Shown here: one piece after another, positions 15,503-23,215 of the stretch
How positions within the stretch are numbered: the stretch's first letter is position 1
How the letters are laid out: the number at the start of each line of letters is the position of its first letter
Assembly: GCA_963765815.1 (NCBI GenBank)
Contig: CAVXXT010000008.1
Span: 186,001 to 250,000 of the forward strand
From: DATLNF01 sp963765815
GTDB taxonomy: Bacteria; Actinomycetota; Actinomycetes; BP-191
Length of the DNA stretch: 64,000 bases
Direction: 5' to 3'
Position numbers and translations under genes: made by a program
The notes under the pieces: generated by a model
Seen by the model: only the letters and a program-made list of their open reading frames with translations
What the model was told of the DNA's origin: nothing
The model's database searches: none

Positions 15503-16180
15503 ATGGGCCATCCCGCGCGCGCGCTCGTCGTGCGTCGTACGACGCTGGGTGTGCGCGAGGCGCTGCGATCGTTGCGCGCAGAGCTGGCGATCCAGAGGCG
15601 GCATCGGGCCAGCATGAAGCGCGCGGCCGAGGTCGCAGCGCGGCACCCGGAGCTGCGGCTGCACCTCGGCTGTGGCCCCAACGTGAAGCAGGGCTGGGTG
15701 AACATCGACCTCGACGACCGCGCCGATCTGCAGCTCGACGTGCGCGAGCCGCTGCCCTTCACCGACGGGTCGGTGGCCAAGGTCTACAGCGAGCACTTCC
15801 TCGAGCACCTCGCCTACCCGGGCGAGCTGGAGCGGGTGCTCGCCGAGATCCGGCGAGTGCTGCGGCCAGGCGGTGTGATCAGCACCGGCGTACCGCGGGT
15901 GGAGAACGCGCTGCGCGACTACGTCAACGGCGAGACCACGTGGTTCGACAACGTGCGGTCGCAGGGCCAGCACCCGACCTGGTGCACGACGCGCATCGAC
16001 AACGTCAACTACGTCTTCCACCAGGCCGGCGAGCACAAGTACGCCTACGACCTCGAGACCCTCACGCGCCGGCTGACCGACGCGGGCTTCGTCGACGTGC
16101 ACGAGCGGGCGTTCGACCCAGACCTCGACGACCCCAAGCGCCCAGGAACGCTGTACGTCGACGCAATCAAGCCATCCTGA
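15503..16180 (+). CDS. Class I SAM-dependent methyltransferase
   Basis: A 225-residue protein with a basic N-terminal extension of about 50 residues, then a Rossmann-type methyltransferase core: LHLGCGPNVKQGWVNIDL (SAM motif I and post-I acidic residue), YSEHFLEHL (motif IV) and RVLRPGGVISTGVP. It belongs to the Methyltransf_11-like group. The acceptor is unknown; its place at the edge of a polysaccharide locus suggests sugar or lipid-carrier modification. A TAGGCT hexamer ends 8 nt before the ATG, and no clear ribosome site is seen. Confidence 0.85.
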   Translation: MGHPARALVVRRTTLGVREALRSLRAELAIQRRHRASMKRAAEVAARHPELRLHLGCGPNVKQGWVNIDLDDRADLQLDVREPLPFTDGSVAKVYSEHFLEHLAYPGELERVLAEIRRVLRPGGVISTGVPRVENALRDYVNGETTWFDNVRSQGQHPTWCTTRIDNVNYVFHQAGEHKYAYDLETLTRRLTDAGFVDVHERAFDPDLDDPKRPGTLYVDAIKPS

Positions 16181-16187
16181 GAGCTGG

Positions 16188-16532
16188 CTAGCGCAGCACC
16201 GAAACGCCCTCGTCGGAAAGTCGGTAGGCGACCGCATCGACAGTGGGAGCCGTGTGCTCGTCCCAACTCGGAGTGAAGCCGCCGGCGGCGTGGATCGCGG
16301 TCCTGATGCTGCTCGTCGCGATGCCCCACGCCGCGCGTTCGTCGTCCTCCCTGACCGTGATGGCGATGTCTACCTCGCTGGTGGAGTCCAGGTCGGAGAA
16401 TCCCCAGCCGCAGTCGAGAAGATCGTCGTGCTGTCGTTCGAGGGAGCCGTATCGGTCGACGACGCGCTCGAAGTGGGCGGCACGGTCCGGGCCGACCACG
16501 GTCAGCCTTACCGTCACGGAGTAGGTCGTCAT
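16188..16532 (-). CDS. Hypothetical protein of 114 residues
   Basis: A soluble, mixed alpha/beta protein starting MTTYSVTVRLTVVG, with GWGFSDLDSTSEVDIAITV in the middle and a predicted second alternating half. The pattern of a strand-helix-strand repeat recalls small ferredoxin-like folds, but I recognise no family. The ATG at 16,532 was chosen over a TTG at 16,574. It is convergent with the methyltransferase gene. The gap 16,533-16,669 to the DUF4012 stop shows nothing I can assign. Confidence 0.6.
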   Translation of the reverse strand: MTTYSVTVRLTVVGPDRAAHFERVVDRYGSLERQHDDLLDCGWGFSDLDSTSEVDIAITVREDDERAAWGIATSSIRTAIHAAGGFTPSWDEHTAPTVDAVAYRLSDEGVSVLR

Positions 16533-16669
16533 CCTCTGTTGCCCTTCGCCGTGCACGAGCAGCGCTCTACCCAACGCCTCAACTCAATGTAGTAGTTCGG
16601 ATTCGACGGAGTGTCGTGGATCGACACGCGCCGTGGCTTTGCCGCCGGCCTGCCCGACCGGGCTCGACA

Positions 16670-18451
16670 TCAATCGGGGAGGGTGACCTTCTCCGGTACG
16701 GCGAGGGGCTGGACGCGGTAGCGGATCCGTCCCGGCGCGTCTCGCAGCGTCACGACGATCGTGTGTGTCACGCCGGGCTCGAGGTCCAGGTCAACCGTGA
16801 CGAACGGGTGGGTCGCCTCGACGCCGGAGGTGAAGCGCGCGGCCTTGCCGTCGATGGTCACGGTGGAGAACGTGGCGGACGGTCCGGCGTAGACGCTCAC
16901 CAGCTCGCGCGTCGAGCCCAGCACCGCGGCAGCGCGATGGTCGTCGAGGCGCAGGGTCTGCGTCGGCGACAGCGAGCTCACCGCGGGCGGTCGGTTGGTG
17001 AGTCGGACGGTCACCGATGTCTCGTCCGCAGCGCGAGCGACGGCGACGTCTCGACGGATGAACGCGTCCATCTTCCCGCCGCCGATGTTCTGCGTGGTGA
17101 CCTGCACGAAGGGCCCGGTGCGCGGAAGCACGCTGCCGATCGCGGTCTCGTCGAGGAGGCGCTGCTCGTCGGCATGTGTGCTGGCGAGCTGGAAGTCGCC
17201 GGCCTTCAGGCCACCGGCCGCGATCGACTGCAGGTCGTTGAGCGAGAGCTTCGCGGAGATGAGCTTGTCGAGCGCCTTCTCGGCCAGCTCGGCGTTGGCG
17301 GCCTTGCGGGCCGGGTTGCTCTCGGCGAACTGGGAGTACTGCTCCACCTGCATGTAGTGCTCGGCGTTGGCACCGGTCACCGTCGTCCCGTCCGAGAGCC
17401 GCACCGGACCGGTCTCCGTGAGGATCCGTCCGATCGCGCGCGGGTTGAGCCCGAGCACGGCGTCGACCCGCTGACCGGTCTGCGCGGTCCACAGCGTCGC
17501 CATGCGTGAGCTGGCGATGAGCCAGTCGGGCGTCGCGTTGGATCCTGCCCAGGTCTGCATCGCGGCCGTGCGGCCGGCACCGCCTGCGGCGAGCTGGGCG
17601 TACACCAGCTCGAAGCCGGTCAGGTCGAAGTTGCCGGTCGATGGGGTGAACCGCGCGAGGTCGCGGTTGATGCCGCTGCGTACGACGTCGATTCGGCCCT
17701 TGTCGACCTGGGCGATCGCGTAGCCGGTGACCAGCCCGCCGGTGGCGCGCGCCTCGGCCGGGTTCTGCACGGCGATGACATACGTCCGTACGCCGTCCGC
17801 CCCGAGCATCGGCACCGCGAGCCGCAGCGCGCGGTCTGCCTGGTCCATGCGCGTCCGCAGCCGGCCGACCTCGCGCAGCAGGTCCGACCGCCCTTGCCGC
17901 AGCGTCCCCAGCAGACCGCCGGAGGACATCCCCTCGAGGCGGGACTGGGCCGCGCGCCCGGCCGCCGCGGCGCGCGTCACCTGGGTGTGCAGCGAGCGGA
18001 TCGCCGGCAGGTCGACCACTCCCGACTCGAACGGCGGGTCGTCCTCGACGTCGGCGAGCGCGTTGGACGCGGGGCCGAGCGCGTCGGTGGCGAGGTCGTC
18101 GACGACCCCGGTCAGGGTGCGCACCGCCGAGATCTGCCGGCCGAGCAGCGGCACCCTCGACGAGATCTTCCAAAGGACACCCGACGTCGCGTCGTGCGCT
18201 GACGCCGCCCGCTTCGTGAGCTGCGCGACGTGGTCGCGCGCTCCCGCGATGTCGCCGTCGTCGAGGTCGCGCTCGAGGATGCGCGCGACCCGCCGGGCCT
18301 CCTCCAGGTCGCGTTTCGCGGTCAGCGCGTCGCGCAGGAACAGGCCGCCGACGACGAGTACGACGGCACCGACCCCGATGCCGATCTGCCGGCGCCGCTT
18401 GCGCCGGCCGGCCTTGTTGAGCTTTCCCCGCTTCGAGGAGCGCTCCGTCAC
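16670..18451 (-). CDS. DUF4012 domain-containing membrane protein
   Basis: A 593-residue protein. A basic N-terminus (KRRRQ) and one membrane segment (IGVGAVVLVVGGLFL) precede a helical region of about 170 residues. The DUF4012 core follows: YVIAVQNPAEARATGGLVTGYAIAQ, then ANAEHYMQVEQYSQF, and a C-terminal beta domain. The family is found in actinobacterial and other exopolysaccharide loci as an extracytoplasmic protein of unknown activity. The GTG start overlaps the stop of the upstream propeller gene by 4 nt (GTGA). A longer open frame to 19,282 is a shadow of that neighbour. Confidence 0.88.
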   Translation of the reverse strand: MTERSSKRGKLNKAGRRKRRRQIGIGVGAVVLVVGGLFLRDALTAKRDLEEARRVARILERDLDDGDIAGARDHVAQLTKRAASAHDATSGVLWKISSRVPLLGRQISAVRTLTGVVDDLATDALGPASNALADVEDDPPFESGVVDLPAIRSLHTQVTRAAAAGRAAQSRLEGMSSGGLLGTLRQGRSDLLREVGRLRTRMDQADRALRLAVPMLGADGVRTYVIAVQNPAEARATGGLVTGYAIAQVDKGRIDVVRSGINRDLARFTPSTGNFDLTGFELVYAQLAAGGAGRTAAMQTWAGSNATPDWLIASSRMATLWTAQTGQRVDAVLGLNPRAIGRILTETGPVRLSDGTTVTGANAEHYMQVEQYSQFAESNPARKAANAELAEKALDKLISAKLSLNDLQSIAAGGLKAGDFQLASTHADEQRLLDETAIGSVLPRTGPFVQVTTQNIGGGKMDAFIRRDVAVARAADETSVTVRLTNRPPAVSSLSPTQTLRLDDHRAAAVLGSTRELVSVYAGPSATFSTVTIDGKAARFTSGVEATHPFVTVDLDLEPGVTHTIVVTLRDAPGRIRYRVQPLAVPEKVTLPD

Positions 18452-19512
18452 GAAGCGGACACTGCGGGAGCAGGTGACGGCGACGCCGACGGCTCGATGG
18501 GGTGGAACGGCGGCGGCGGGGAGTCGTCGACCGCCGAGGGCGCGGCGGCGCGGGTCGGCGCCGGCGACACGGTCTGCCCCGCGTCGTCGAGCCAGTGCAC
18601 GCCCGCGTCCTTCGTCTCGAGCACGACGAGCCGGCCGGCCTTCAGGCCGATGAGGATCCCCTTGCCGTCGGCCTGGAAGTCGGCGTCGAAGATCTTCACG
18701 ACCCCGCCGACGCAGGCCGCCTTCGCCCACTTCAGGCCGCGGTCGGGGGTGATGCGGAGCTCTCCGGCGGTGCAGCGGTCGCTCTTGCCGATCCGGATCC
18801 AGCCGAGCGGGCCGTCGCGGAAGACGAGCGACTCCACGGCCCCGGGGCTGTCGATCCCGCCGGGTTGGGAGTCGATCCGCCGCTCCCAGCTCGCGCCGGC
18901 GTTGATCGTGCGCGCCAGCATGCGCTGCCCCTCCCGGCGCCCCTGGCAGAGGACCCACGCCCGCTTCGCGTCCAGCGCGGACACCAGCTGGGGCGGGCCG
19001 TCGTTGCTGCCGCACGGCGACTTCACGACCCGGCCCTCGACGGCGACCTCGTACGCCGCCGTCACCGACGGCCGCGAGATCGTCCAGAGCGCGCCGTTGG
19101 CCAGGTCGAGCGCGACCACGCCGGGCGGCGTCTTCGGGGTGCGGATCCAGCTCACCCCGCCGTTGCTCGAGCTGAGCACGGTACGACGGCAGTCGACGTC
19201 GCGGCCGAGCAGCACGGCCTGCCCGCCGGTGTCGATCGAGATCTGGTCGACGGTGACGAGGGGGACGGACACCGGCTGCCACGAGATAGCGGTACGCCGC
19301 TCGACGACGGTCGTGGCCGCGTTGCGGGTGCAGGCCGCCGGGCCGGTCCAGCGCAGGGCGTCGGTGCCGGTCGGCGCCAGCGCGACCACTCCTCCCTCGG
19401 CCGGCACGACGGTGTCGACCGGGGTGTCGGTCGGGCGGAGGGCCAGGTAGGCGAGCGTCCCCGTTCCGGCGGCGAGGACGGCGACGCCGGCCGCGGCGAG
19501 CAGCCGGTTCAC
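18448..19512 (-). CDS. Signal-anchored BNR/YCF48-like beta-propeller protein 1
   Basis: A 354-residue protein with an N-terminal hydrophobic anchor (LLAAAGVAVLAAGTGTLAYLAL), then repeated short blades with Asp/Asn-x-G-x-x-W signatures (SNGGVSWIRT, NAGASWERR, PDRGLKWAK, KDAGVHWLDD), typical of BNR/YCF48-like propellers. Pairs of Cys probably form external disulfides. The last 40 residues are Pro/Ala/Ser-rich. A distant counterpart is at 46,473-47,594; both neighbour a Wzz/tyrosine-kinase gene, which suggests a role in capsule assembly or length control at the membrane. It is in an operon with DUF4012 and a PqqD-like gene through 4-nt overlaps. Confidence 0.75.
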   Translation of the reverse strand: MNRLLAAAGVAVLAAGTGTLAYLALRPTDTPVDTVVPAEGGVVALAPTGTDALRWTGPAACTRNAATTVVERRTAISWQPVSVPLVTVDQISIDTGGQAVLLGRDVDCRRTVLSSSNGGVSWIRTPKTPPGVVALDLANGALWTISRPSVTAAYEVAVEGRVVKSPCGSNDGPPQLVSALDAKRAWVLCQGRREGQRMLARTINAGASWERRIDSQPGGIDSPGAVESLVFRDGPLGWIRIGKSDRCTAGELRITPDRGLKWAKAACVGGVVKIFDADFQADGKGILIGLKAGRLVVLETKDAGVHWLDDAGQTVSPAPTRAAAPSAVDDSPPPPFHPIEPSASPSPAPAVSAS

Positions 19513-19781
19513 GCGTCGACCTCCGCCAGCAGGTCGCGCGCGAGCAGGTCCTCGATCAGCGGCTCGACGTCACGCGCGATGGTGACCGGCTCGACGTCGT
19601 ACCGCTCGGCGAGCGTCGTGACGACGAGATCCGGGTCACCGGACTCCATCAGCAGCTGCCACACCTGGGCGGCGTGCGCGGACAGTCCGATCCACTCCCC
19701 GGTGCCGAGGTGCATGACGATCGCGGACTCGCCGTCGAGCACCCACCCCACGTGGTCGGGCTTGGCGTAGCGAGCGCTCAT
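19509..19781 (-). CDS. PqqD-family protein (RiPP recognition element-like) 1
   Basis: A 90-residue protein with the PqqD winged-helix plan: an early beta hairpin (GWVLDGESAIVMHLGTGEWIGLSAHAAQVWQLL) then helices ending LAERYDVEPVTIARDVEPLIEDLLARDLL. PqqD-like proteins bind leader peptides for modifying enzymes, although many in polysaccharide loci have unknown roles. Its stop overlaps the propeller start (ATGA). The ATG at 19,781 was preferred to one at 19,832, which would run into the divergent Wzz gene. A second copy is at 21,307. Confidence 0.85.
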   Translation of the reverse strand: MSARYAKPDHVGWVLDGESAIVMHLGTGEWIGLSAHAAQVWQLLMESGDPDLVVTTLAERYDVEPVTIARDVEPLIEDLLARDLLAEVDA

Positions 19782-19857
19782 GTCCGGTCCCCGGGGGTGT
19801 GTCACACTCGGGATGTTCGCAGGCACGTTCATCCGCGCATTCTCCCTTGGACGGCTA

Positions 19858-21321
19858 GTGGATCTTCGCGATTACGTCCGACTTCTTCGTGTCCGTCGGC
19901 TGCTGATCATCACCTGCACGCTGCTCGGCCTGGCCGCAGCGGCCGCAGTGACGCTCGCCGCGACGCCTATCTATCAGGCGAAGGCGCGGCTGTTCGTGTC
20001 CTCGTCGGACAGCGGCAGCCTCGGCGCGGCCTACACCGGGTCGCTCTTCACCCAGGCCCGGGTGAAGTCCTACGTCACCTTGATCGACAGCCCGCCGGTG
20101 CTGCAGCCGGTCATCGAGGACCTCGGGCTCAACCTCACCACCTCCCAGCTCGCGGCGAAGGTCTCCGGCGACGCGCCGCTGGACACCGTGCTGATGACCG
20201 TCAGCGCCAACGACGAGTCGCCGGCGCAGGCGCAGCGGATCGCCAATGGCGTCTCCGACCAGCTCACCGAGGTCATCAACAAGCTCGACACCACCGGCGC
20301 CGGGTCGCTGGTCAAGATCACCGTCGTGCAGCCGGCCCAGCTGCCCGGCTCGCCGATCACCCCGCGACGCAACCTCAACCTCGCGCTCGGCCTGCTGGTC
20401 GGCCTCGCGGTCGGCGTCGGCGCGGCGGTGGCCAAGGAGGCGCTCGACACGACGGTGAAGAGCGTCGAGGAGCTTCAGGAGTCCTTCGGGGTGAGCACAC
20501 TCGGTGTCATCGCCAGTGACCCCGACACGCCGAAGCGCCCGCTGATCGTCCACGCGTCACCCCACGCGCCACGGGCTGAGGCGTTCCGCCAGCTCCGCAC
20601 CAACCTGCAGTTCGTCAACGTCGACGCCGAGCCGCGGTCGATCGTGGTGACCAGCGCGGTGCCCGGCGAGGGCAAGAGCACCACCGCCTGCAACCTGGCG
20701 ATCACCATCGCCCACTCCGGCGTGCCGGTGATCCTGGTCGAGGGCGACCTGCGCCGGCCCAAGGTCGCGGAGTACATGGGACTGGAGGGCGCGGTCGGCC
20801 TCACCGACCTGCTCATCGGCCGCGCCGAGGTCGAGGATGTGCTGCAGCCGTGGGGCGGCGACGGGCGCCTGCAGGTGCTGCTGTCCGGTGCGCTGCCGCC
20901 GAATCCGTCGGAGGTGCTCGGCTCGCACCACATGGTGGAGATCCTGCGTGAGCTCGAGTCGCGGGCGCTGGTCATCATCGACGCTCCGCCTCTCCTGCCG
21001 GTGACCGACGCTGCGGTCCTGTCGACCGTGGTGAGCGGAACCCTGGTCGTGGTCGCGGCGAACCGGACCCGCCGTGACCAGCTGAACCACGCGGTGGAGG
21101 CGATCCGCAGCGTCGGCGGGGTGGTCTTCGGCGCGGTGCTGAACATGGTGCCGAGCAAGGGCCCGGACGCCTACCGCTACGGCTACGGGTACGGCGCCGA
21201 CTACGCCTACGGCCCGGACGAGCAGGCCGCGGCCCGCAAGAAGCGTCCGAAGCGGCTCGACGCGCCGGTGCCGGTGCGCGCCGGCACTCCCGGCGCGCGC
21301 TCCAGCTCAGCCGGCGAGTAG
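19858..21321 (+). CDS. Wzz/CapA-type chain-length protein fused to BY-kinase (copy 1)
   Basis: A 487-residue protein. Residues 1-40 hold the first membrane segment (LLIITCTLLGLAAAAAVTLAA), then a periplasmic-type Wzz domain with a VSSSDSGSLG start and PITPRRNLNLALGLLVGLAVGV as second membrane segment. The kinase domain has Walker A SAVPGEGKSTTAC (about 267-279), Walker A' VILVEGDLRRP and Walker B ALVIIDAPPLLP. The C-terminus has seven Tyr in RYGYGYGADYAYG, the autophosphorylated cluster. It controls polymer length in Wzy-dependent pathways. The GTG at 19,858 fits the family start. Its end overlaps the convergent PqqD gene by 15 nt. Confidence 0.92.
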   Translation: MDLRDYVRLLRVRRLLIITCTLLGLAAAAAVTLAATPIYQAKARLFVSSSDSGSLGAAYTGSLFTQARVKSYVTLIDSPPVLQPVIEDLGLNLTTSQLAAKVSGDAPLDTVLMTVSANDESPAQAQRIANGVSDQLTEVINKLDTTGAGSLVKITVVQPAQLPGSPITPRRNLNLALGLLVGLAVGVGAAVAKEALDTTVKSVEELQESFGVSTLGVIASDPDTPKRPLIVHASPHAPRAEAFRQLRTNLQFVNVDAEPRSIVVTSAVPGEGKSTTACNLAITIAHSGVPVILVEGDLRRPKVAEYMGLEGAVGLTDLLIGRAEVEDVLQPWGGDGRLQVLLSGALPPNPSEVLGSHHMVEILRELESRALVIIDAPPLLPVTDAAVLSTVVSGTLVVVAANRTRRDQLNHAVEAIRSVGGVVFGAVLNMVPSKGPDAYRYGYGYGADYAYGPDEQAAARKKRPKRLDAPVPVRAGTPGARSSSAGE

Positions 21322-21552
21322 CCCGCGGGCGGCGAAGTCCGCGAGCAGCACGTCCACCTCGATCACGATCTGCTGCGGGTCGACGTCGTACCGCTCGGCC
21401 AGCACCGCCGCCACCTCGGCCGGCCCGCGCTCGCCGTCGAGCAGGTCGAACACCTCGACCGCGCGTACGTCGAGCAGGTTGAGCCGCTCCCCGTCGAACG
21501 TGACGATCTCGCCGTCGATGCGGGCGATCTCGATCGCCGGGTTGGGCCTCAC
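21307..21552 (-). CDS. PqqD-family protein 2
   Basis: An 81-residue protein with the same plan as PqqD-like protein 1: an IARIDGEIVTFDGERLNLLD hairpin, VFDLLDGERGPAEVAAVLAERYDVDPQQIVIEVD helices and a short LAARGLL-like end. The GTG start overlaps the stop of the HPr-kinase-like gene (GTGA), so they are translationally coupled. Both PqqD copies contain AERYDV at the same place, which supports common descent. Confidence 0.85.
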   Translation of the reverse strand: MRPNPAIEIARIDGEIVTFDGERLNLLDVRAVEVFDLLDGERGPAEVAAVLAERYDVDPQQIVIEVDVLLADFAARGLLAG

Positions 21553-22154
21553 ACCATCGTCTCGATCGCGTCGCATGCCGCGTCGAGGTCGCCGAAGACA
21601 AGCCGACCGGTGGCGCAGCCCTCAGTCGCGCCGGCGATCGCGTCGAGGGCATGGGGGAACAGGTGACCGAGGCGGCTGGTGTTCTGGCCCAGCGCCATCA
21701 TCGCGGTGGCCCGTGACACGGCGTCGACCGACGCCGTCGCCGACGCGTCGTACCGCGGCAGCAGGACGTGCGTCGGGGTGCACTCGTCGTGCCGGACGAC
21801 GCAGCCTGCCCGGATCTGCGAGGCCGGGACCTGCCAGGTCGGCTCGGCGTAGCGGCTCGGGACCGGCGCGTAGGCCGCGAGGACCGGCTGGGAGCCGGCC
21901 TTGACCGTCAGCGGCTTCGGGTACGGCGTGATTCGGCGGGTCGTCGGATCGACGACCACGGCCTCGTCGCTCAGGTAGTCCCAGCCACGAGCGATCAGCC
22001 CGGCGGTCAGGGTGGTCTTCCCCGAGCCGGACGTGCCGGAGAGCACGACCGTCCGGTCGCCCTTCGAGAGCCCCGCCGCGTGGAATATCAGCTTTCCCGT
22101 CGATGCGGTCACGACCGCGAGGTTGAGGAACTGGACGAGCAGCACCCCGGGCAT
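21549..22154 (-). CDS. HPr kinase-related P-loop protein (start uncertain, may extend to 22,364)
   Basis: From the only ATG in frame this is a 201-residue protein with LIFHAAGLS, then Walker A LSGTSGSGKTTLT (about residues 38-50) and LSDEAVVVDP, the order seen in HprK-related kinases. The family usually has about 100 residues before the P-loop, and the in-frame codons from 22,364 to 22,155 read like such a domain (RCGLFRAGELIAEADYTGA). No ATG, GTG or TTG exists there, only CTG. Either the start is CTG near 22,340 or the short form is real. HprK-like kinases occur in lasso-peptide and PqqD-containing clusters. Confidence 0.75.
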   Translation of the reverse strand: MPGVLLVQFLNLAVVTASTGKLIFHAAGLSKGDRTVVLSGTSGSGKTTLTAGLIARGWDYLSDEAVVVDPTTRRITPYPKPLTVKAGSQPVLAAYAPVPSRYAEPTWQVPASQIRAGCVVRHDECTPTHVLLPRYDASATASVDAVSRATAMMALGQNTSRLGHLFPHALDAIAGATEGCATGRLVFGDLDAACDAIETMV

Positions 22155-22364
22155 GGCGCCGGTGTAGTCGGCCTCGGCGATCAGCTCGCCAGCACGAAAG
22201 AGGCCGCAGCGCGTCCCCTCGACCCGGAGGTCGAGAGGAGCTGCTGCGGCCTCTTCCGTGGCTAGCAGGTCCTGCAGGATGGTGCTGAGGTACGCCGTGT
22301 GCTCGGCGTCGAGTCCCCGAACAGCGGTGAGGGGACCCAGCGCGTTGGTCAGCGAACCGTCGTG

Positions 22365-23015
22365 CTAGAGCAGGCCGGTGACGCTGTCGACCACGTGCTC
22401 GACGACGTCGAGCAGGTCCTCGACGATGCCGCCGTCCTCGGGGTTGCCGAACGGGAGGCAGATGTTCTGTCCGGCGTGGCACTCGAGCGGGGTCGGCCCG
22501 TCCTGCTTGCAGTCCGCGGTGGAGCCGCACTGCCCGCCGAGCTTGCTGCGCTGGCAGTAGCCGAACTGGCAGCGGCCGGAGGAGCAGTCGTCGTTGGCGC
22601 TGCAGCTCGTGCCGTAGTTGCTGCCGGTGCAGACGCCGCCGGTGCAGCGGTTGGAGTGGCAGTCGGAGTTGGACGCGCACACGGAGCCGACGACGGCCCG
22701 CGAGCACACGCCGTCGACGCACGCGCCGCTGAAGCAGTCAGTGTTGTTGGCGCAGGTCTTGCCCGCGTTGCACTGGGTGCAGTTGGGGCCGCCGCACTGG
22801 GCGGCAGGGTCGGTCGGCGACGGACACAGCTGGTTGCTGGCGGCGAAGGCCGGCGCAGCAACGGACTGAATGACCGGAACGGCCCAGACCGCTGCGCCGA
22901 CGACGCCGGCCCGCTTGATCATGTCGCGGCGGTTGATGCCCCCGAGCTCGGCGACCTCCGCAGCAGAGTCCTTGCGTGCGGCGCGCTTCGCCCATCCATC
23001 GATCCAGTCGCTCAC
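22365..23015 (-). CDS. Tat-exported 20-cysteine repeat protein
   Basis: A 216-residue protein. The GTG start has GGAAGG 9 nt upstream. About 28 polar residues precede a twin-arginine signal (NRRDMIKRAGVVGA..) that ends APAFAA near residue 59. The mature part has 20 Cys arranged in repeats of the form C-x5-DC-x3/4-C-x3-C (for example CANNTDCFSGACVDGVC), a pattern of small disulfide-knotted modules. The C-terminal 30 residues are acidic and Cys-free. Folding before export by Tat fits a protein that needs cytoplasmic maturation. The unusually long N-region could be what the PqqD-like proteins bind. No enzyme motif is seen. The MauE/thioredoxin gene lies 200 nt upstream. Confidence 0.85.
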   Translation of the reverse strand: MSDWIDGWAKRAARKDSAAEVAELGGINRRDMIKRAGVVGAAVWAVPVIQSVAAPAFAASNQLCPSPTDPAAQCGGPNCTQCNAGKTCANNTDCFSGACVDGVCSRAVVGSVCASNSDCHSNRCTGGVCTGSNYGTSCSANDDCSSGRCQFGYCQRSKLGGQCGSTADCKQDGPTPLECHAGQNICLPFGNPEDGGIVEDLLDVVEHVVDSVTGLL

Positions 23016-23109
23016 GGTGTGATGCCTTCCGGTCTGGGCCTCTTACCGCGATCTGCTGGAGAGATCTTGGATGAGCCAGGTTTAGGGGTTCACTACGCAG
23101 GGTAGCCGA

Positions 23110-23151
23110 CTAGTTCCGCTCTGTCACTACCTCTAGTCAGAAAGAGCTAGT
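23110..23151. promoter_or_regulatory. AT-rich upstream region with three CTAGT motifs
   Basis: The 200-nt gap before the cysteine-rich gene is visibly AT-rich for this genome and has CTAGT at 23,110, 23,133 and 23,147. It most likely holds the promoter of the leftward Cys-rich operon; the repeats may be an operator. Confidence 0.3.
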
Positions 23152-23215
23152 TAACTTTTAGTTACGCAAGGTGACACGCCCGTCTTTGTCCCGTTTCACC
23201 CGTTTGGCTTCAGGC

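Noticed and set aside
16670..19282. An 870-residue protein joining DUF4012 to an N-terminal extension
   Set aside because: The extra 270 residues are the wrong frame of the propeller gene. The GTG at 18,451 with a 4-nt overlap is the natural start.
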